Positions 1 through 7,976 are shown, counted from the first letter of the stretch. The stretch is DNA of 32,980 bases from Fimbriimonadia bacterium (GCA_026129765.1 JAHCHP010000029.1:1-32980), one strand, 5' to 3'. Numbers and translations are program-made. The notes: generated from the letters alone by a model not told the origin.

Positions 1-99
1 GGCTTAGGGCTGGGCGAGATTCTGTATCAACAGTTGAATCCGCTGTTAGAGGCAAGCCCGGAGCAGAGCCACGGCATGGCAGAGAGGAACGATCAATGA
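1..99 (+). CDS. 3' end of a rod-binding (FlgJ N-domain-like) flagellar protein, partial
   Basis: Open from the window edge to a TGA at 97-99; 32 residues are visible, beginning GLGLGEILYQQLNP. The G-L-G-L-x-x-x-L-Y-x-Q-L pattern resembles the conserved helix near the end of FlgJ-type rod-binding domains, which help assemble the flagellar rod in the periplasm. The stop overlaps the start of the next gene (ATGA), so the two are probably translationally coupled in one operon with flgN-flgK-flgL. FlgM, which often precedes flgN, looks a poorer match. The call rests on a short tail plus context. Confidence 0.5.
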   Translation, partial: GLGLGEILYQQLNPLLEASPEQSHGMAERNDQ

Positions 100-515
100 A
101 CCCACAATTCAAAACGGAAACCGCCTATCTACAAGCGTGGATCGCGGAAAGCCGTCGGTTGATGCCGCTGCTAAGAAAATGGCGCGATGCGCTGGTGGCG
201 CGCGACTTAAATCAGATTGAAAGCCTCCAGGCGCAAGCGGAACCTGCCTTGGCTGCGCTGGAGAACCTATCCAAAGCCGCGCCCTTACCCTCAGAAAGCG
301 CGGAGACCGCATTGCAGCAATTGCGCGCGCAGGCGAGGGAAAGAACACTGGAGATCCAAAACCTGATGGCGGTTTCTTACCCTGTGATTTTGGATGAGTT
401 GGATTATACGCACGCGCTCATCTCGATCATCGCTCGAACCGAAGAAGAGGAGACTTATACCGCTCGCCCTTCTAACGCGCCTGGTTCCGCGCTGCTGTTG
501 AATACGGAGGTTTAA
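96..515 (+). CDS. flgN: FlgN-type flagellar chaperone
   Basis: A 139-residue, mostly helical, Gln/Ala/Glu-rich protein without signal peptide or membrane segment, the size and composition of FlgN. FlgN proteins are cytoplasmic chaperones that bind the C-terminal helices of hook-filament junction proteins FlgK and FlgL and deliver them to the flagellar export apparatus. Its ATG overlaps the upstream stop by 4 bases, and it sits 3 bases before flgK, the chaperone-client order seen in many flagellar operons. FlgN sequences diverge strongly, so identification leans on position, length and helical character; a small fragment YPVILDELDYTHALIS near the end is compatible with the family. Confidence 0.75.
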   Translation: MNPQFKTETAYLQAWIAESRRLMPLLRKWRDALVARDLNQIESLQAQAEPALAALENLSKAAPLPSESAETALQQLRAQARERTLEIQNLMAVSYPVILDELDYTHALISIIARTEEEETYTARPSNAPGSALLLNTEV

Positions 516-518
516 GTT

Positions 519-1880
519 ATGTCCAGCTTTTTAGGCATCGAGTTGGGAACGCGCGCGCTGCGCTCTTTTCAGAACGCGCTGAATGTGACCGGGCATAATA
601 TCTCGAACATTAACACGCCCGGCTATTCGCGCCAGCGAGCCGTGATGCAAAGCACGCCTCCATTGGTGTTAGGAGGCAGGCTGATTGCCGGCACAGGCGT
701 GATGACCCATCAAATTGAGCGCATTCGCGATCTGATGCTGGAACAGCAAGTCAACTATTCCACCTCTCAGCAATCGCGGTTTACAGCCGCCTATCAGCAG
801 CTGCGCCAAATCGAGGGCTATTTCAATGAGCCTTCAGAACAAGGATTGAGCCAGCGCATGACAGAACTGTTCAATGCCTTTAGTGAACTGGCGACCCGAC
901 CTGACAGCCTGACCGTTCGGCAGACAGTGATCCAACGATTGAACGCGATGACCTCCACCTTTCGCGATTTGGACCGGAATATGGAGGTCTCCGACGCGCA
1001 ACTCCAGGAAACCGCCGTCAATAAGGTTCGTGAGATCAACCAGATAGCAACGGAAATAGCGCGGGTCAATGAGCGTATAAGGGCGGCAACCGCCTCCAGC
1101 GCGCCCGCGAATGACTTGACAGACCAGCGCGACCAACTGGTGGCGCGTTTGAGCCAATTGGCAGGCGCGCGCGTGAGTTACGCCCAGGATGGCTCCGTGA
1201 TGGTGTTTGTGGGCGAACATACCTTAGTTCAGGATTATCAAGCGATTCCGTTGCCTACGACTTTGGATGTCGCGAATAACGCGCTGACAGGGACCTCCAC
1301 CTCGATTCACATCACGCAGGGAGAACTGAGGGGTCTTTTTGACTCCCTGAACAATCTGCGGTCTTATCGAGCCGATCTGAACACGCTGGCAAACACGCTC
1401 ATCAGCGAATTCAACACCACTCACCAGGCAGGATTTGACCTGAACGGGAACACGGGATTGAACCTGCTGACCGGGACCGGAGCGGGCGACATCCGGCTGA
1501 GCGATGACATCACCGGACCGGAACGCCTGGCGGCAGCCAGCCTTGTGGACACGCCCGGCAACGGCGATATAGCCCGCGCGCTCTCTGATTTTCGGACGAC
1601 TTCCCTTGCCGCTTTGGGCAATACCAGCCTCACTTCTTTCTATACGACTCTGGTGGGCAGAGCCGCCAGCGAAATTCAGACCTATAAAAATGGACAAGAA
1701 TCGCAAAAATTAATAGTAGAGCATTTGCAAAACTTAAGAGAAGCGGTCTCGGGGGTCTCTTTGGACGAGGAAGCTTCTAACTTGGTGCGGTATCAACGCA
1801 GCTATCAAGCGGCGGCAAAAATGGTCAGTACCTTCGATTCGCTGATCGGCGATCTCCTGACCTATGTCGCGCCCCGGTAA
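519..1880 (+). CDS. flgK: Flagellar hook-associated protein 1 (FlgK)
   Basis: 453 residues. The N-terminus carries the flagellar rod/hook signature (NALNVTGHNISNINTPGYSR, about residues 20-39). The C-terminus has the matching axial helix with SLDEEASNLVRYQRSYQAAA and a final STFDSLIGDLL, the D0 coiled-coil of FlgK. It forms the first junction zone between hook and filament and is exported through the flagellar type III channel, hence no Sec signal. At 453 residues it is shorter than the enterobacterial protein (about 550), consistent with a reduced outer domain. A GGAGG lies about 8 bases before the ATG. It is encoded directly after its presumed chaperone flgN and before flgL. Confidence 0.96.
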   Translation: MSSFLGIELGTRALRSFQNALNVTGHNISNINTPGYSRQRAVMQSTPPLVLGGRLIAGTGVMTHQIERIRDLMLEQQVNYSTSQQSRFTAAYQQLRQIEGYFNEPSEQGLSQRMTELFNAFSELATRPDSLTVRQTVIQRLNAMTSTFRDLDRNMEVSDAQLQETAVNKVREINQIATEIARVNERIRAATASSAPANDLTDQRDQLVARLSQLAGARVSYAQDGSVMVFVGEHTLVQDYQAIPLPTTLDVANNALTGTSTSIHITQGELRGLFDSLNNLRSYRADLNTLANTLISEFNTTHQAGFDLNGNTGLNLLTGTGAGDIRLSDDITGPERLAAASLVDTPGNGDIARALSDFRTTSLAALGNTSLTSFYTTLVGRAASEIQTYKNGQESQKLIVEHLQNLREAVSGVSLDEEASNLVRYQRSYQAAAKMVSTFDSLIGDLLTYVAPR

Positions 1881-1923
1881 CGCGCTCAAAGCGTCTTACT
1901 GAAGCGGTCATCTTAAGAAAACG

Positions 1924-2808
1924 ATGAGAATCAGCACAACGATGCAGTATGCCAGTATGGACCGGGCAATCCTGCGCAGCACAGAGAATCTGACGCGCGC
2001 GCAGCGACAGGTTTCGACCGGCAGGCGACTGGACAAACCGTCCGATGATCCGGCAGGCGCGACTCAAGCGCTGGGTCTGCGCGCAGTGCTGTCTAACCAT
2101 GAGCAGTACGTCCGCAACACGCGGGAGGCGCGTCTCTTCTTGAACCATACCGAACAGGCATTGGGAGACTTGCACCAGCTGACACGCGAAGCGAGAGAGA
2201 TCACGATGCGGGGCGCAAACGATACCATCACAGACGAGGAGCGTGCCACATTAGCAGGGCAAATCGACCGGCTGACCGAACGTTTGATACAGATCGCCAA
2301 TCAGAAAGTGGATGATGAGCGATTTCTATTTTCGGGTCAAAAGGTGCGAACAAAACCCTATACCGAGTCGGGCGGGACCCTGCAGTTTGAAGGCGATACT
2401 GGCGCGTTGAACACGACAATTGCCCAAGAGAAATCAGTTCAGATGAACATGACGAACGCGCCCATTGTCGAGCTGTATGACCGGCTCCAGCAGATCAAAG
2501 CCAACCTGCAAGCAGCCGATCTGGTTCGCCTGTCTAACGAAGATTTGCATGCGGTTGAGGCGATGCAGAACCAAATTCAGGGATTGCGGGGCAGTATTGG
2601 CATTACGCTCAGCGAATTGGAACGGTACGATACGATGCGCGAATCGAGAACGGAACAATTGACCGAAATTTTAGCTCAAATAGAAGAGGTAGATTTAATC
2701 GAGGCGGTGAGCAACCTACGCCGCTCGGAACTGGCGTATGAGGCAGCCTTGCAGGTCTCAGCGCGCGCGCAAAACTTAAACCTGTTTGACTACTTGCGCG
2801 GAGGATAA
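1924..2808 (+). CDS. flgL: Flagellar hook-associated protein 3 (FlgL)
   Basis: 294 residues with the flagellin/FlgL-type N-terminal helix (MRISTTMQYASMDR, then QRQVSTGRRLDKPSDDPAGA at about residues 27-46) and a C-terminal axial helix ending ALQVSARAQNLNLFDYL. FlgL is the second hook-filament junction protein, onto which flagellin polymerises. A length near 300 and the STG-x-R-x-x-x-PSDDP motif separate it from FlgK. The missing long variable central domain and the position after flgK favour FlgL over flagellin itself. 43 bases separate it from flgK; one base separates its stop from the fliW start. Confidence 0.95.
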   Translation: MRISTTMQYASMDRAILRSTENLTRAQRQVSTGRRLDKPSDDPAGATQALGLRAVLSNHEQYVRNTREARLFLNHTEQALGDLHQLTREAREITMRGANDTITDEERATLAGQIDRLTERLIQIANQKVDDERFLFSGQKVRTKPYTESGGTLQFEGDTGALNTTIAQEKSVQMNMTNAPIVELYDRLQQIKANLQAADLVRLSNEDLHAVEAMQNQIQGLRGSIGITLSELERYDTMRESRTEQLTEILAQIEEVDLIEAVSNLRRSELAYEAALQVSARAQNLNLFDYLRGG

Positions 2809-2809
2809 T

Positions 2810-3274
2810 ATGGAACTTTCGACCAGTCGTTTTGGTACTATAACTATAGAAGAAAACAATATTTACCATTTTCCCGAAGGTCTGGTGGGCTTTCGGAGCC
2901 TGAAGCGTTTTGCGCTGATTCAACATAAAGAAGACAGCCCGTTCCTATGGCTTCAATCGGTGGAGAATGGATCCTTTGCGCTGCTGCTGACTGATCCGTG
3001 GTCTTTTAACCATGACTACGCTTTCGAGCTGTCGGATGAAGAGGCGGACGCGCTTTGTTTGAACGAGCAAACGTCTAAATGGGTCTATACGATTGTCTCT
3101 ATACCGCCGGGTAAACCCCATGCTATGACCGCTAACCTGCTCGCTCCCATCGTGCTGAACGAAGAACAGCGAATAGGGCGGCAAGTCGTTTTGAACGATG
3201 ATCAATACACGACGCGCCATTTGATTTTGAACGAGATGTGGCGCAGTGTGCAGCAATCGCAGGCGGCTGGGTAA
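2810..3274 (+). CDS. fliW: Flagellar assembly factor FliW
   Basis: 154 residues from an ATG with a GGAGG 5 bases upstream. The frame is open a little further upstream into flgL, but this start gives the expected N-terminus: [19 protein letters not shown], followed by [17 protein letters not shown], the core FliW pattern. The conserved [21 protein letters not shown] region is also present. FliW is a cytoplasmic protein that binds either flagellin or CsrA. When flagellin is exported, free FliW sequesters CsrA and relieves its repression of flagellin mRNA. The next gene is csrA, so this partner-switch pair is complete here. Confidence 0.96.
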   Translation: MELSTSRFGTITIEENNIYHFPEGLVGFRSLKRFALIQHKEDSPFLWLQSVENGSFALLLTDPWSFNHDYAFELSDEEADALCLNEQTSKWVYTIVSIPPGKPHAMTANLLAPIVLNEEQRIGRQVVLNDDQYTTRHLILNEMWRSVQQSQAAG

Positions 3275-3312
3275 ACTTATTGCGCGCCGCCCGCCATGGA
3301 GGGCGAAAGATT

Positions 3313-3558
3313 ATGCTGGTACTAACACGAAAAGTCAATCAGAGTATTATGGTCGGCGACGATATCGAAATCGTTGTGCTGGAAGTGCGGGGCGACCAGG
3401 TGAGGATCGGAATTCAGGCGCCGCGCGATGTGCCAGTGCATCGTCGCGAAATTTATGACGCCATTCGCGACGAAAACGAAACCGCTGCGCGAACCCAACC
3501 GGAAGATGTGCCTGGCGCGCAGGCGGGAACCGCGAACAAATCGGTCAAAAGCGCGTAG
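3313..3558 (+). CDS. csrA: Carbon storage regulator CsrA (RsmA family)
   Basis: 81 residues starting [20 protein letters not shown] and continuing with [19 protein letters not shown], the diagnostic CsrA beta-strand core. Arg and Val residues that line the RNA-binding face (VPVHRREIY) are intact. A Thr/Pro/Ala-rich tail of about 20 residues extends beyond the core. CsrA dimers bind GGA motifs in mRNA leaders, chiefly repressing translation; in the FliW system the main target is flagellin mRNA. The ATG at 3313 is chosen over an upstream in-frame ATG at 3238 because it gives the canonical N-terminus and has a GGAGGG about 12 bases ahead. It is the last gene of the flagellar run; an IS follows 71 bases later. 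Confidence 0.97.
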   Translation: MLVLTRKVNQSIMVGDDIEIVVLEVRGDQVRIGIQAPRDVPVHRREIYDAIRDENETAARTQPEDVPGAQAGTANKSVKSA

Positions 3559-3570
3559 GCAGGCAACAAG

Positions 3571-3600
3571 CAATGACGCCAAGACGCAAGAACACTGAGC
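3571..3600. repeat. GACGCCAAGACGCAAGAAC-type intergenic repeat remnant
   Basis: Just after csrA the sequence runs through GACGCCAAGACGCAAGAAC. It resembles a short AGACGC-rich motif that recurs in the intergenic DNA of many unrelated bacterial genomes. Only one copy is visible in this window, so family membership is from memory of the motif, not shown here. Confidence 0.3.
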
Positions 3601-3609
3601 GATTTGTAA

Positions 3610-3632
3610 GGGCTGTCCCCTGTGTCTGCCCA
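3610..3632. repeat. GGGCTG...GCCCA palindrome-like repeat, copy 1 (degenerate)
   Basis: Matches copy 2 at 5050-5072 with three substitutions, in the same orientation. Its last bases coincide with the first bases of the left terminal repeat of the IS. The substitutions break the hairpin that copies 2 and 3 can form. Confidence 0.6.
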
Positions 3633-3651
3633 TGTCCGTCAACTTAAGGCA
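3630..3651 (+). repeat. IS left terminal inverted repeat
   Basis: Twenty-two bases starting CCATGTCCGTCAACTTAA, exact reverse complement of 5029-5050. Confidence 0.92.
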
Positions 3652-3722
3652 AGCTATAAAGCCAATGGGAGCTTCCTGCAGTATAATAGAGTCTCTAATG
3701 GTATCCCCTGAGGAGGCTCCCT

Positions 3723-5036
3723 ATGTCAAGTATACCTCAACTATCTCAGTGTCTTCAGGGCGTGTTGGGTCCAACGGCTCAGCAAATCGCCCGGGAGACC
3801 CAGTGTGTCCAACGCCAGCGCAAGCTGGATGGGGCGACCCTCGTTCAAACCCTTGTGTTCGGATGGATGGGACATCCAACCGCATCGTTGAATGAATTGG
3901 TCCAGACGGCGGCAACGATCGGGGTTCCGTTGAGTAAGCAAGCCCTTGACCGTCGGTTGCAGCAGGCGCAGACGGCCGACTGTCTGCAGCGCGTGCTTCA
4001 GCAAGCTCTTCAGGCGCTGATGACGACGGACCCCCAAGTGCTTCCGCTCTTGGAACGCTTTGAAGGGGTCTACTTATTGGATAGTACGGTGATCCCTCTG
4101 CCGGAGGCGCTGATCGCTCAGTGGGCAGGCTGTGGGGGCAGTGGAGCCCGGAGTGCACTAAAGGTCGTGGCACGCTGGGAGTTGCGTCGGGGAGCGATGG
4201 ACCTGGAGTTGCTCCCTGCCCGCGTGCACGATCGTGGCAGTGCCTTTCAACAGGCGTTGTTGCCCGTGGGGGCGTTGCGGTTAGCGGATTTGGGGTTCTT
4301 CTCGTTGGAACGGTTGCAAGCATTGAGTGAGGCGGGCGGGTTCTGGCTCAATCGGGTGCAAGCGGGTTGCAAGGTCTACGATGCCCAGGGACAGGAGCAC
4401 ACGTTAGAGGCATTGTTAGCCAACCAAGACGCCTCGGAGGTAGATGTCTGGGTGCAGTGGGGGCACCAAGCTCGGGTGCCTGGACGCCTCTTGGCGATGC
4501 GGGTTCCCCCCGAAGTCGCCGCGCAACGCCGACGACGGCTCCGGAGCGAGGCGCGCCGACGGCAACAATCGGTGAGTGCAAGACGCCTCGTCTTATGTGA
4601 TTGGTGGGTGTTTATGACAAATGTCCCCGAGACCCGCTTATCGTTGAACGAGGCGTGGGTCATGGCGCGTGTGCGATGGCAGATCGAGCAATGGTTTCGG
4701 CTGTTCAAGCACGAGGCGGGCGGTATCCACTGGCGGACCCACAAGCCTGTTCGGTCCTTATGTGAAGTGTATGCGAAGTTAATCGCCTTGTTGATCGGTC
4801 ATTGGGTCTTGTTAGCGAGTGGGTTTTCGTGGGTGCGTCAGAGCCTGTTTCAGGGATGGAAAGTGGTGCAACGCGCCGCGCGGTCGCTGCTCCTGGGGGT
4901 CTGGATGGGAGACGCGGTCTTGGCGTTGGCGGTGCAGATGGTGTCGCGCGGGATTCAAGCCGGTTGTCAGGTCGGCAAGTCGCGTCAGAAACCCTCGACC
5001 TACCAGTTATTAGAGGAGGGCTGCCCCATGCCTTAA
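3723..5036 (+). CDS. IS4 family DDE transposase
   Basis: 437 residues, alone in the IS. The DDE catalytic residues fit D120 (in VYLLDSTVIPLP), D189 (in LRLADLGFFSLE) and E322 (in RWQIEQWFRLFK). Around E322 the R-(3)-E-(6)-K part of the IS4 YREK signature is present (R318, E322, K329), while the expected Tyr position is Ala315. The fold is the RNase H-like cut-and-paste type; the enzyme would bind the 22-bp ends. A GAGGAGG about 7 bases before the ATG supports this start. The C-terminus runs into the right terminal repeat. The gene lacks the dense gcgcgc runs seen in neighbouring genes, in keeping with a mobile origin. Confidence 0.93.
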   Translation: MSSIPQLSQCLQGVLGPTAQQIARETQCVQRQRKLDGATLVQTLVFGWMGHPTASLNELVQTAATIGVPLSKQALDRRLQQAQTADCLQRVLQQALQALMTTDPQVLPLLERFEGVYLLDSTVIPLPEALIAQWAGCGGSGARSALKVVARWELRRGAMDLELLPARVHDRGSAFQQALLPVGALRLADLGFFSLERLQALSEAGGFWLNRVQAGCKVYDAQGQEHTLEALLANQDASEVDVWVQWGHQARVPGRLLAMRVPPEVAAQRRRRLRSEARRRQQSVSARRLVLCDWWVFMTNVPETRLSLNEAWVMARVRWQIEQWFRLFKHEAGGIHWRTHKPVRSLCEVYAKLIALLIGHWVLLASGFSWVRQSLFQGWKVVQRAARSLLLGVWMGDAVLALAVQMVSRGIQAGCQVGKSRQKPSTYQLLEEGCPMP

Positions 5037-5050
5037 GTTGACGGACATGG
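5029..5050 (-). repeat. IS right terminal inverted repeat
   Basis: Perfect 22-base inverted match to 3630-3651; contains the last codons and stop of the transposase gene. Confidence 0.92.
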
Positions 5051-5073
5051 GGCTGCCCCCTGTGGCAGCCCAA
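5049..5073 (+). repeat. GGGCTGCC/GGCAGCCC palindromic repeat, copy 2
   Basis: Contains an 8-bp hairpin (GGGCTGCC, loop CCCTGT, GGCAGCCC). It is a perfect 25-base inverted match to 5153-5177 and a direct match, with three changes, to 3610-3632. It touches the right end of the IS. Confidence 0.8.
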
Positions 5074-5113
5074 GATAGGACGTTCTAACAAAACCAATTC
5101 TACACGTCATTAT

Positions 5114-5141
5114 GTCATGCCGAGCGCAGCCGAGGCATCTG
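5114..5141 (+). repeat. GTCATGCCGAGCG dispersed repeat, copy 1
   Basis: A diverged member of the family seen at 14465-14492 and 27428-27455: all share GTCA, GAGCG-C/G-AGC and a TCTG end. It lies between the two arms of the 25-bp inverted repeat. Confidence 0.5.
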
Positions 5142-5152
5142 TTTTTCTATTT

Positions 5153-5177
5153 TTGGGCTGCCACAGGGGGCAGCCCC
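5153..5177 (-). repeat. GGGCTGCC/GGCAGCCC palindromic repeat, copy 3 (inverted)
   Basis: Exact reverse complement of 5049-5073, 79 bases away, so the two copies could form a long cruciform or RNA hairpin around the spacer. Confidence 0.8.
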
Positions 5178-5209
5178 TACCCCTGCCGCGCGAATTCATT
5201 TGCGATTTC

Positions 5210-5227
5210 AAAGCCGTTAAGGGCTTT
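5210..5227 (-). terminator. Weak hairpin at the end of livG
   Basis: AAAGCC, a 6-base loop, and GGCTTT form a small hairpin overlapping the livG stop codon on the - strand. No T-run follows, so termination here would be weak or need Rho. Confidence 0.3.
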
Positions 5228-5993
5228 AGACCGGTTCTCCCAGGTAGGCTTCAATCACCTTTGGGTCTTTGCGAATCACTTCGGGCGCGCCTTGCGCGAT
5301 CAAGACTCCATAATCCATCACCAGCACCCGCTCGCAAATGCCCATCACCACTTTCATATCATGTTCAATCAGCAGAACCGTTTGTCCCATTTCGTCGCGC
5401 AGTCTCCGAATCAGGTGCATCAACTCTTCCGATTCTTGAGGGTTCATACCTGCCGCGGGTTCGTCTAAGAGCAGTAATTTCGGCTGGGTCGCCAAAGCGC
5501 GCGCGATTTCCAATCGTCTTTGCAAGCCATAAGGCAAGTCGCGTGAGCGGGCATGGGCAACCGAAAGCAGGTCGAAGGTGCTTAGCAGGCGCATCGACTG
5601 CTCCCGGAGCGAGGCGTCCTCCAATACGACTGCGGGACTTCGCATGAGCGCGCCTGCCAAAGCGGTTCGATGACGGGCAAACGCGCCGATCATCACATTT
5701 TCCAAGACACTCAGCGCGCCAAATAGTCGGATATTCTGAAAAGTGCGCGCGATGCCCCGCTCCGTGATCTGATAGGGCTTCATTTTACTGATAACCTCGC
5801 CATTCAGCGAGACGCTGCCTTCGGTCGGGGTATAGACTCCGGTGATGACATTGAAAACGGTCGTTTTGCCCGCGCCGTTGGGACCGATCAACCCCAACAG
5901 TTCGCCCGGTTGAATCTGAAAAGAGAGGTCATTGACCGCGTAAAGACCGCCGAAACGCATCTTCACTTGGCGCAATTCTAACAACGCGCTCAT
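5226..5993 (-). CDS. livG: Branched-chain amino-acid ABC transporter ATPase (LivG type)
   Basis: 255 residues with all ABC ATPase motifs: Walker A GPNGAGKT (37-44), Q-loop Q86, an ABC signature in the LivG form YGLQRRLEIA (155-164) instead of LSGGQ, Walker B LLLLDE (173-178) and H-loop H211. The long insert after the Q-loop and the motif AGMNPQESEEL are typical of LivG, and the C-terminus ends with EAYLGEP, a LivG/LivF-type ending. It powers uptake through LivH-LivM at the inner face of the membrane. The ATG overlaps the livM stop (ATGA), with a GGAGG 7 bases upstream. The expected second ATPase, livF, is not found downstream; repeats and the IS lie there instead. Confidence 0.94.
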   Translation of the reverse strand: MSALLELRQVKMRFGGLYAVNDLSFQIQPGELLGLIGPNGAGKTTVFNVITGVYTPTEGSVSLNGEVISKMKPYQITERGIARTFQNIRLFGALSVLENVMIGAFARHRTALAGALMRSPAVVLEDASLREQSMRLLSTFDLLSVAHARSRDLPYGLQRRLEIARALATQPKLLLLDEPAAGMNPQESEELMHLIRRLRDEMGQTVLLIEHDMKVVMGICERVLVMDYGVLIAQGAPEVIRKDPKVIEAYLGEPV

Positions 5994-7051
5994 CCGTTCG
6001 CCTCCACCTTAGAACGTTTGCCGATACCGATCGTTTTCCAGCCGAATTCGCGATGTCCCAGCAAGCCCTGCTGCCGGAAAATCATGGTCAAAATCAGCAC
6101 CAGCGCAAAGACGAGATAACGCAAGTCCAACGGTTGGAAGGTTCTTCCAAAAAGCGAGAACTCTGGTAGGAAGCGCAATGCCTCTTCTAACATCTTCAAG
6201 CCTGCGCCCGCCAACACCGCGCCCGTGATGCTGCCTTGACCGCCCAACACCACCATCGCGACGATCATGATAGAGACATCCAAATTGAATCCGTTGGGGT
6301 AGATGCTGCCCTCGTAATGGGATAGAAGGCTGCCCGCAATGCCCGCAAAGGCGGCTCCCAAGATGAATGCCATGACTTTGTAGCGCGTTGTGTTGATTCC
6401 CATCGACTCCGCCGCCACCTCATCCTCTCGCACCGACAGGAAGGCTAAACCATGCGCGCTTTGCAGCAGGTTGCGGCACACGGCGATACAGCCAACCGCC
6501 ACCAGCGCATACCAGAAGAAGCCGAAACCAGTCCACTGGGGCAGATCGGTGAACCCGCGCGGACCGCCAAAGGTGTTGGCGTTTTCGAACATGATACGAA
6601 TGATTTCGCCGAATCCGAGCGTCGCGATTGCCAGATAGTCGCCTTTGAGCCGTAAGGTCGGCGCGCCGATTAAAAGTCCCGCGAGCGCAGCGGCGATACC
6701 GCCTATCAACAGCGCGATGAGCAGGAACACGATTTGCATAACGCCTTGCATGGAGGGCGGCATGCCCGCTAACCACTGGCTGGCATAAAACTTGGAGAAT
6801 CCTGCCGAGAGGTATGCGCCTATCGCGAAAAAGCCCGCATGCCCCAATGAGAACTGCCCCGTGATACCATTGATTAAGTTGAGGCTGACTGCCAAGGTAA
6901 TATAGAGCAGCGGGATCAGAATAAAGACGCGGTACTGGTAAAGCCCCAGCGCGCCATTGCTGGTCAAACCGAACAGCAGGCGGTCCAATCCCCATAACAG
7001 GACAATTGTGACCAAAACGAACAAGAGAAGTCTCGGATAACCTTTGATCAT
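5990..7051 (-). CDS. livM: Branched-chain amino-acid ABC transporter permease LivM
   Basis: 353 residues, highly hydrophobic with about eight to ten membrane segments. Family motifs are visible: SLNLINGITGQFSLGHAGFF (about residues 57-76) and LRLKGDYLAIATLGFGEIIR, followed by FTDLP and, later, MVVLGGQGSITGAVLAGA. It forms the inner-membrane translocation pore with LivH and is driven by LivG and a LivF-type partner. The start overlaps the livH stop (GTATGA) with a CAGGAG just upstream, giving tight coupling. Confidence 0.94.
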   Translation of the reverse strand: MIKGYPRLLLFVLVTIVLLWGLDRLLFGLTSNGALGLYQYRVFILIPLLYITLAVSLNLINGITGQFSLGHAGFFAIGAYLSAGFSKFYASQWLAGMPPSMQGVMQIVFLLIALLIGGIAAALAGLLIGAPTLRLKGDYLAIATLGFGEIIRIMFENANTFGGPRGFTDLPQWTGFGFFWYALVAVGCIAVCRNLLQSAHGLAFLSVREDEVAAESMGINTTRYKVMAFILGAAFAGIAGSLLSHYEGSIYPNGFNLDVSIMIVAMVVLGGQGSITGAVLAGAGLKMLEEALRFLPEFSLFGRTFQPLDLRYLVFALVLILTMIFRQQGLLGHREFGWKTIGIGKRSKVEANG

Positions 7052-7968
7052 ACTTTCTCCTGTACCGATTTACCCAACAGCCCCGCAGGTCGGAAGAGCA
7101 GTACCGCGATGAGGACAAAGAAAGCGACCGCATCCCGGTAGCCGGTCAGCGTAGGGTTGCCGCCCACTAAGGCTTCGATGACGCCCAGCAACAATCCGCC
7201 CAACACCGCGCCGGGAATGTTGCCGATACCGCCTAATACCGCCGAGACGAACGCTTTAACGCCCGGCATAAAGCCGAAGAGCGGGAAGATTTGGTTGCCG
7301 ACAAACGCCGCCGTCATCGCGCCGCCCGCGCCTGCCAAAGCCGCTCCTAATGCGAAGGTTCCCATAATCACCCGGTCGGACGGCACACCCATCAGGGAGG
7401 CTGCCTGCATATCTTGGGAGACCGCGCGCATGCCGCGCCCAAACCGCGTGTATTGAACGATAATGCGCAGCAGCACCATAAAGATGATCGTTGTGATCAG
7501 CAGGATCGCCTGCCCGGTGCTGATTCGGAAGCCGGTCACCGCCGCCTCTTGTGTGGCGGGCGCGCTCAGTTCCACAATGGCATATTTGGGCGACGCGCCG
7601 AATATCAACAACGCGACATTCTGAAGTAGGTAGGAAACGCCTATCGCGGTGATGAGCGCGATGAGACGGGAGGCTTTGCGCACCGGTTTATACGCCAGCC
7701 GCTCGATCAACACCCCCAGTAGCATGCAAAACACCATCGCGCAAAGCACCATCAGCGTGACATTCCACCAGGCGGGCTGTGTTCGGACGCCGAACCAGTC
7801 GCCTTCCACTGCCAGATATGCGACATACGCGCCCGCCATATAGACCTCGCCGTGCGCGAAGTTGATCATGCGCAAAACGCCGTAGACCATCGTATAGCCT
7901 ACGGCGATCAGCGCGTAGAGCGCGCCCTGTTGGACGCCATTGATTAACTGTTGTAAAAACTGCTCGAT
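7048..7968 (-). CDS. livH: Branched-chain amino-acid ABC transporter permease LivH, probable AUC start
   Basis: 306 residues if translation begins at the ATC at 7968-7966. The family-typical N-terminus is encoded from there (IEQFLQQLINGV, then YALIAVGYTMVYG). No ATG, GTG or TTG lies in frame upstream of the internal ATG at 7890, which would delete the first 26 residues and most of membrane helix 1. An ideal AGGAGG sits 8 bases before the ATC, so AUC initiation, or a sequence change from ATG, is the best reading. Further motifs: RMINFAHGEVYMAGAYVAY and GGIGNIPGAVLGGLLLG. It pairs with LivM to form the membrane channel. It lies 29 bases after the binding-protein gene. Confidence 0.88.
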   Translation of the reverse strand: MEQFLQQLINGVQQGALYALIAVGYTMVYGVLRMINFAHGEVYMAGAYVAYLAVEGDWFGVRTQPAWWNVTLMVLCAMVFCMLLGVLIERLAYKPVRKASRLIALITAIGVSYLLQNVALLIFGASPKYAIVELSAPATQEAAVTGFRISTGQAILLITTIIFMVLLRIIVQYTRFGRGMRAVSQDMQAASLMGVPSDRVIMGTFALGAALAGAGGAMTAAFVGNQIFPLFGFMPGVKAFVSAVLGGIGNIPGAVLGGLLLGVIEALVGGNPTLTGYRDAVAFFVLIAVLLFRPAGLLGKSVQEKV

Positions 7969-7976
7969 GGTTGGAA

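Larger units (their letters stand above)
3630..5050 (+). mobile_element. IS4-type insertion sequence, apparently complete (about 1.42 kb)
   Basis: Perfect 22-bp terminal inverted repeats at 3630-3651 and 5029-5050 (outer end CCATGTCCGTCAACTTAA) enclose a single intact DDE transposase gene. The stop codon of the transposase lies inside the right terminal repeat. No exact short target duplication is obvious; instead the element is bracketed by imperfect direct copies of a palindromic repeat (3610-3632 and 5050-5072). Perfect ends and an unbroken gene suggest recent activity. It separates the flagellar operon from the liv operon. Confidence 0.9.

Noticed and set aside
3721..4323. 200-codon open frame on the - strand inside the IS
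   Set aside because: Antisense to the transposase in GC-rich DNA, Pro/Ser/Arg-rich without domain character; a shadow frame.
5049..5177. Riboswitch or tRNA fold
   Set aside because: The structure is explained by the inverted copies of one palindromic repeat; no tRNA arms or known aptamer core were seen.
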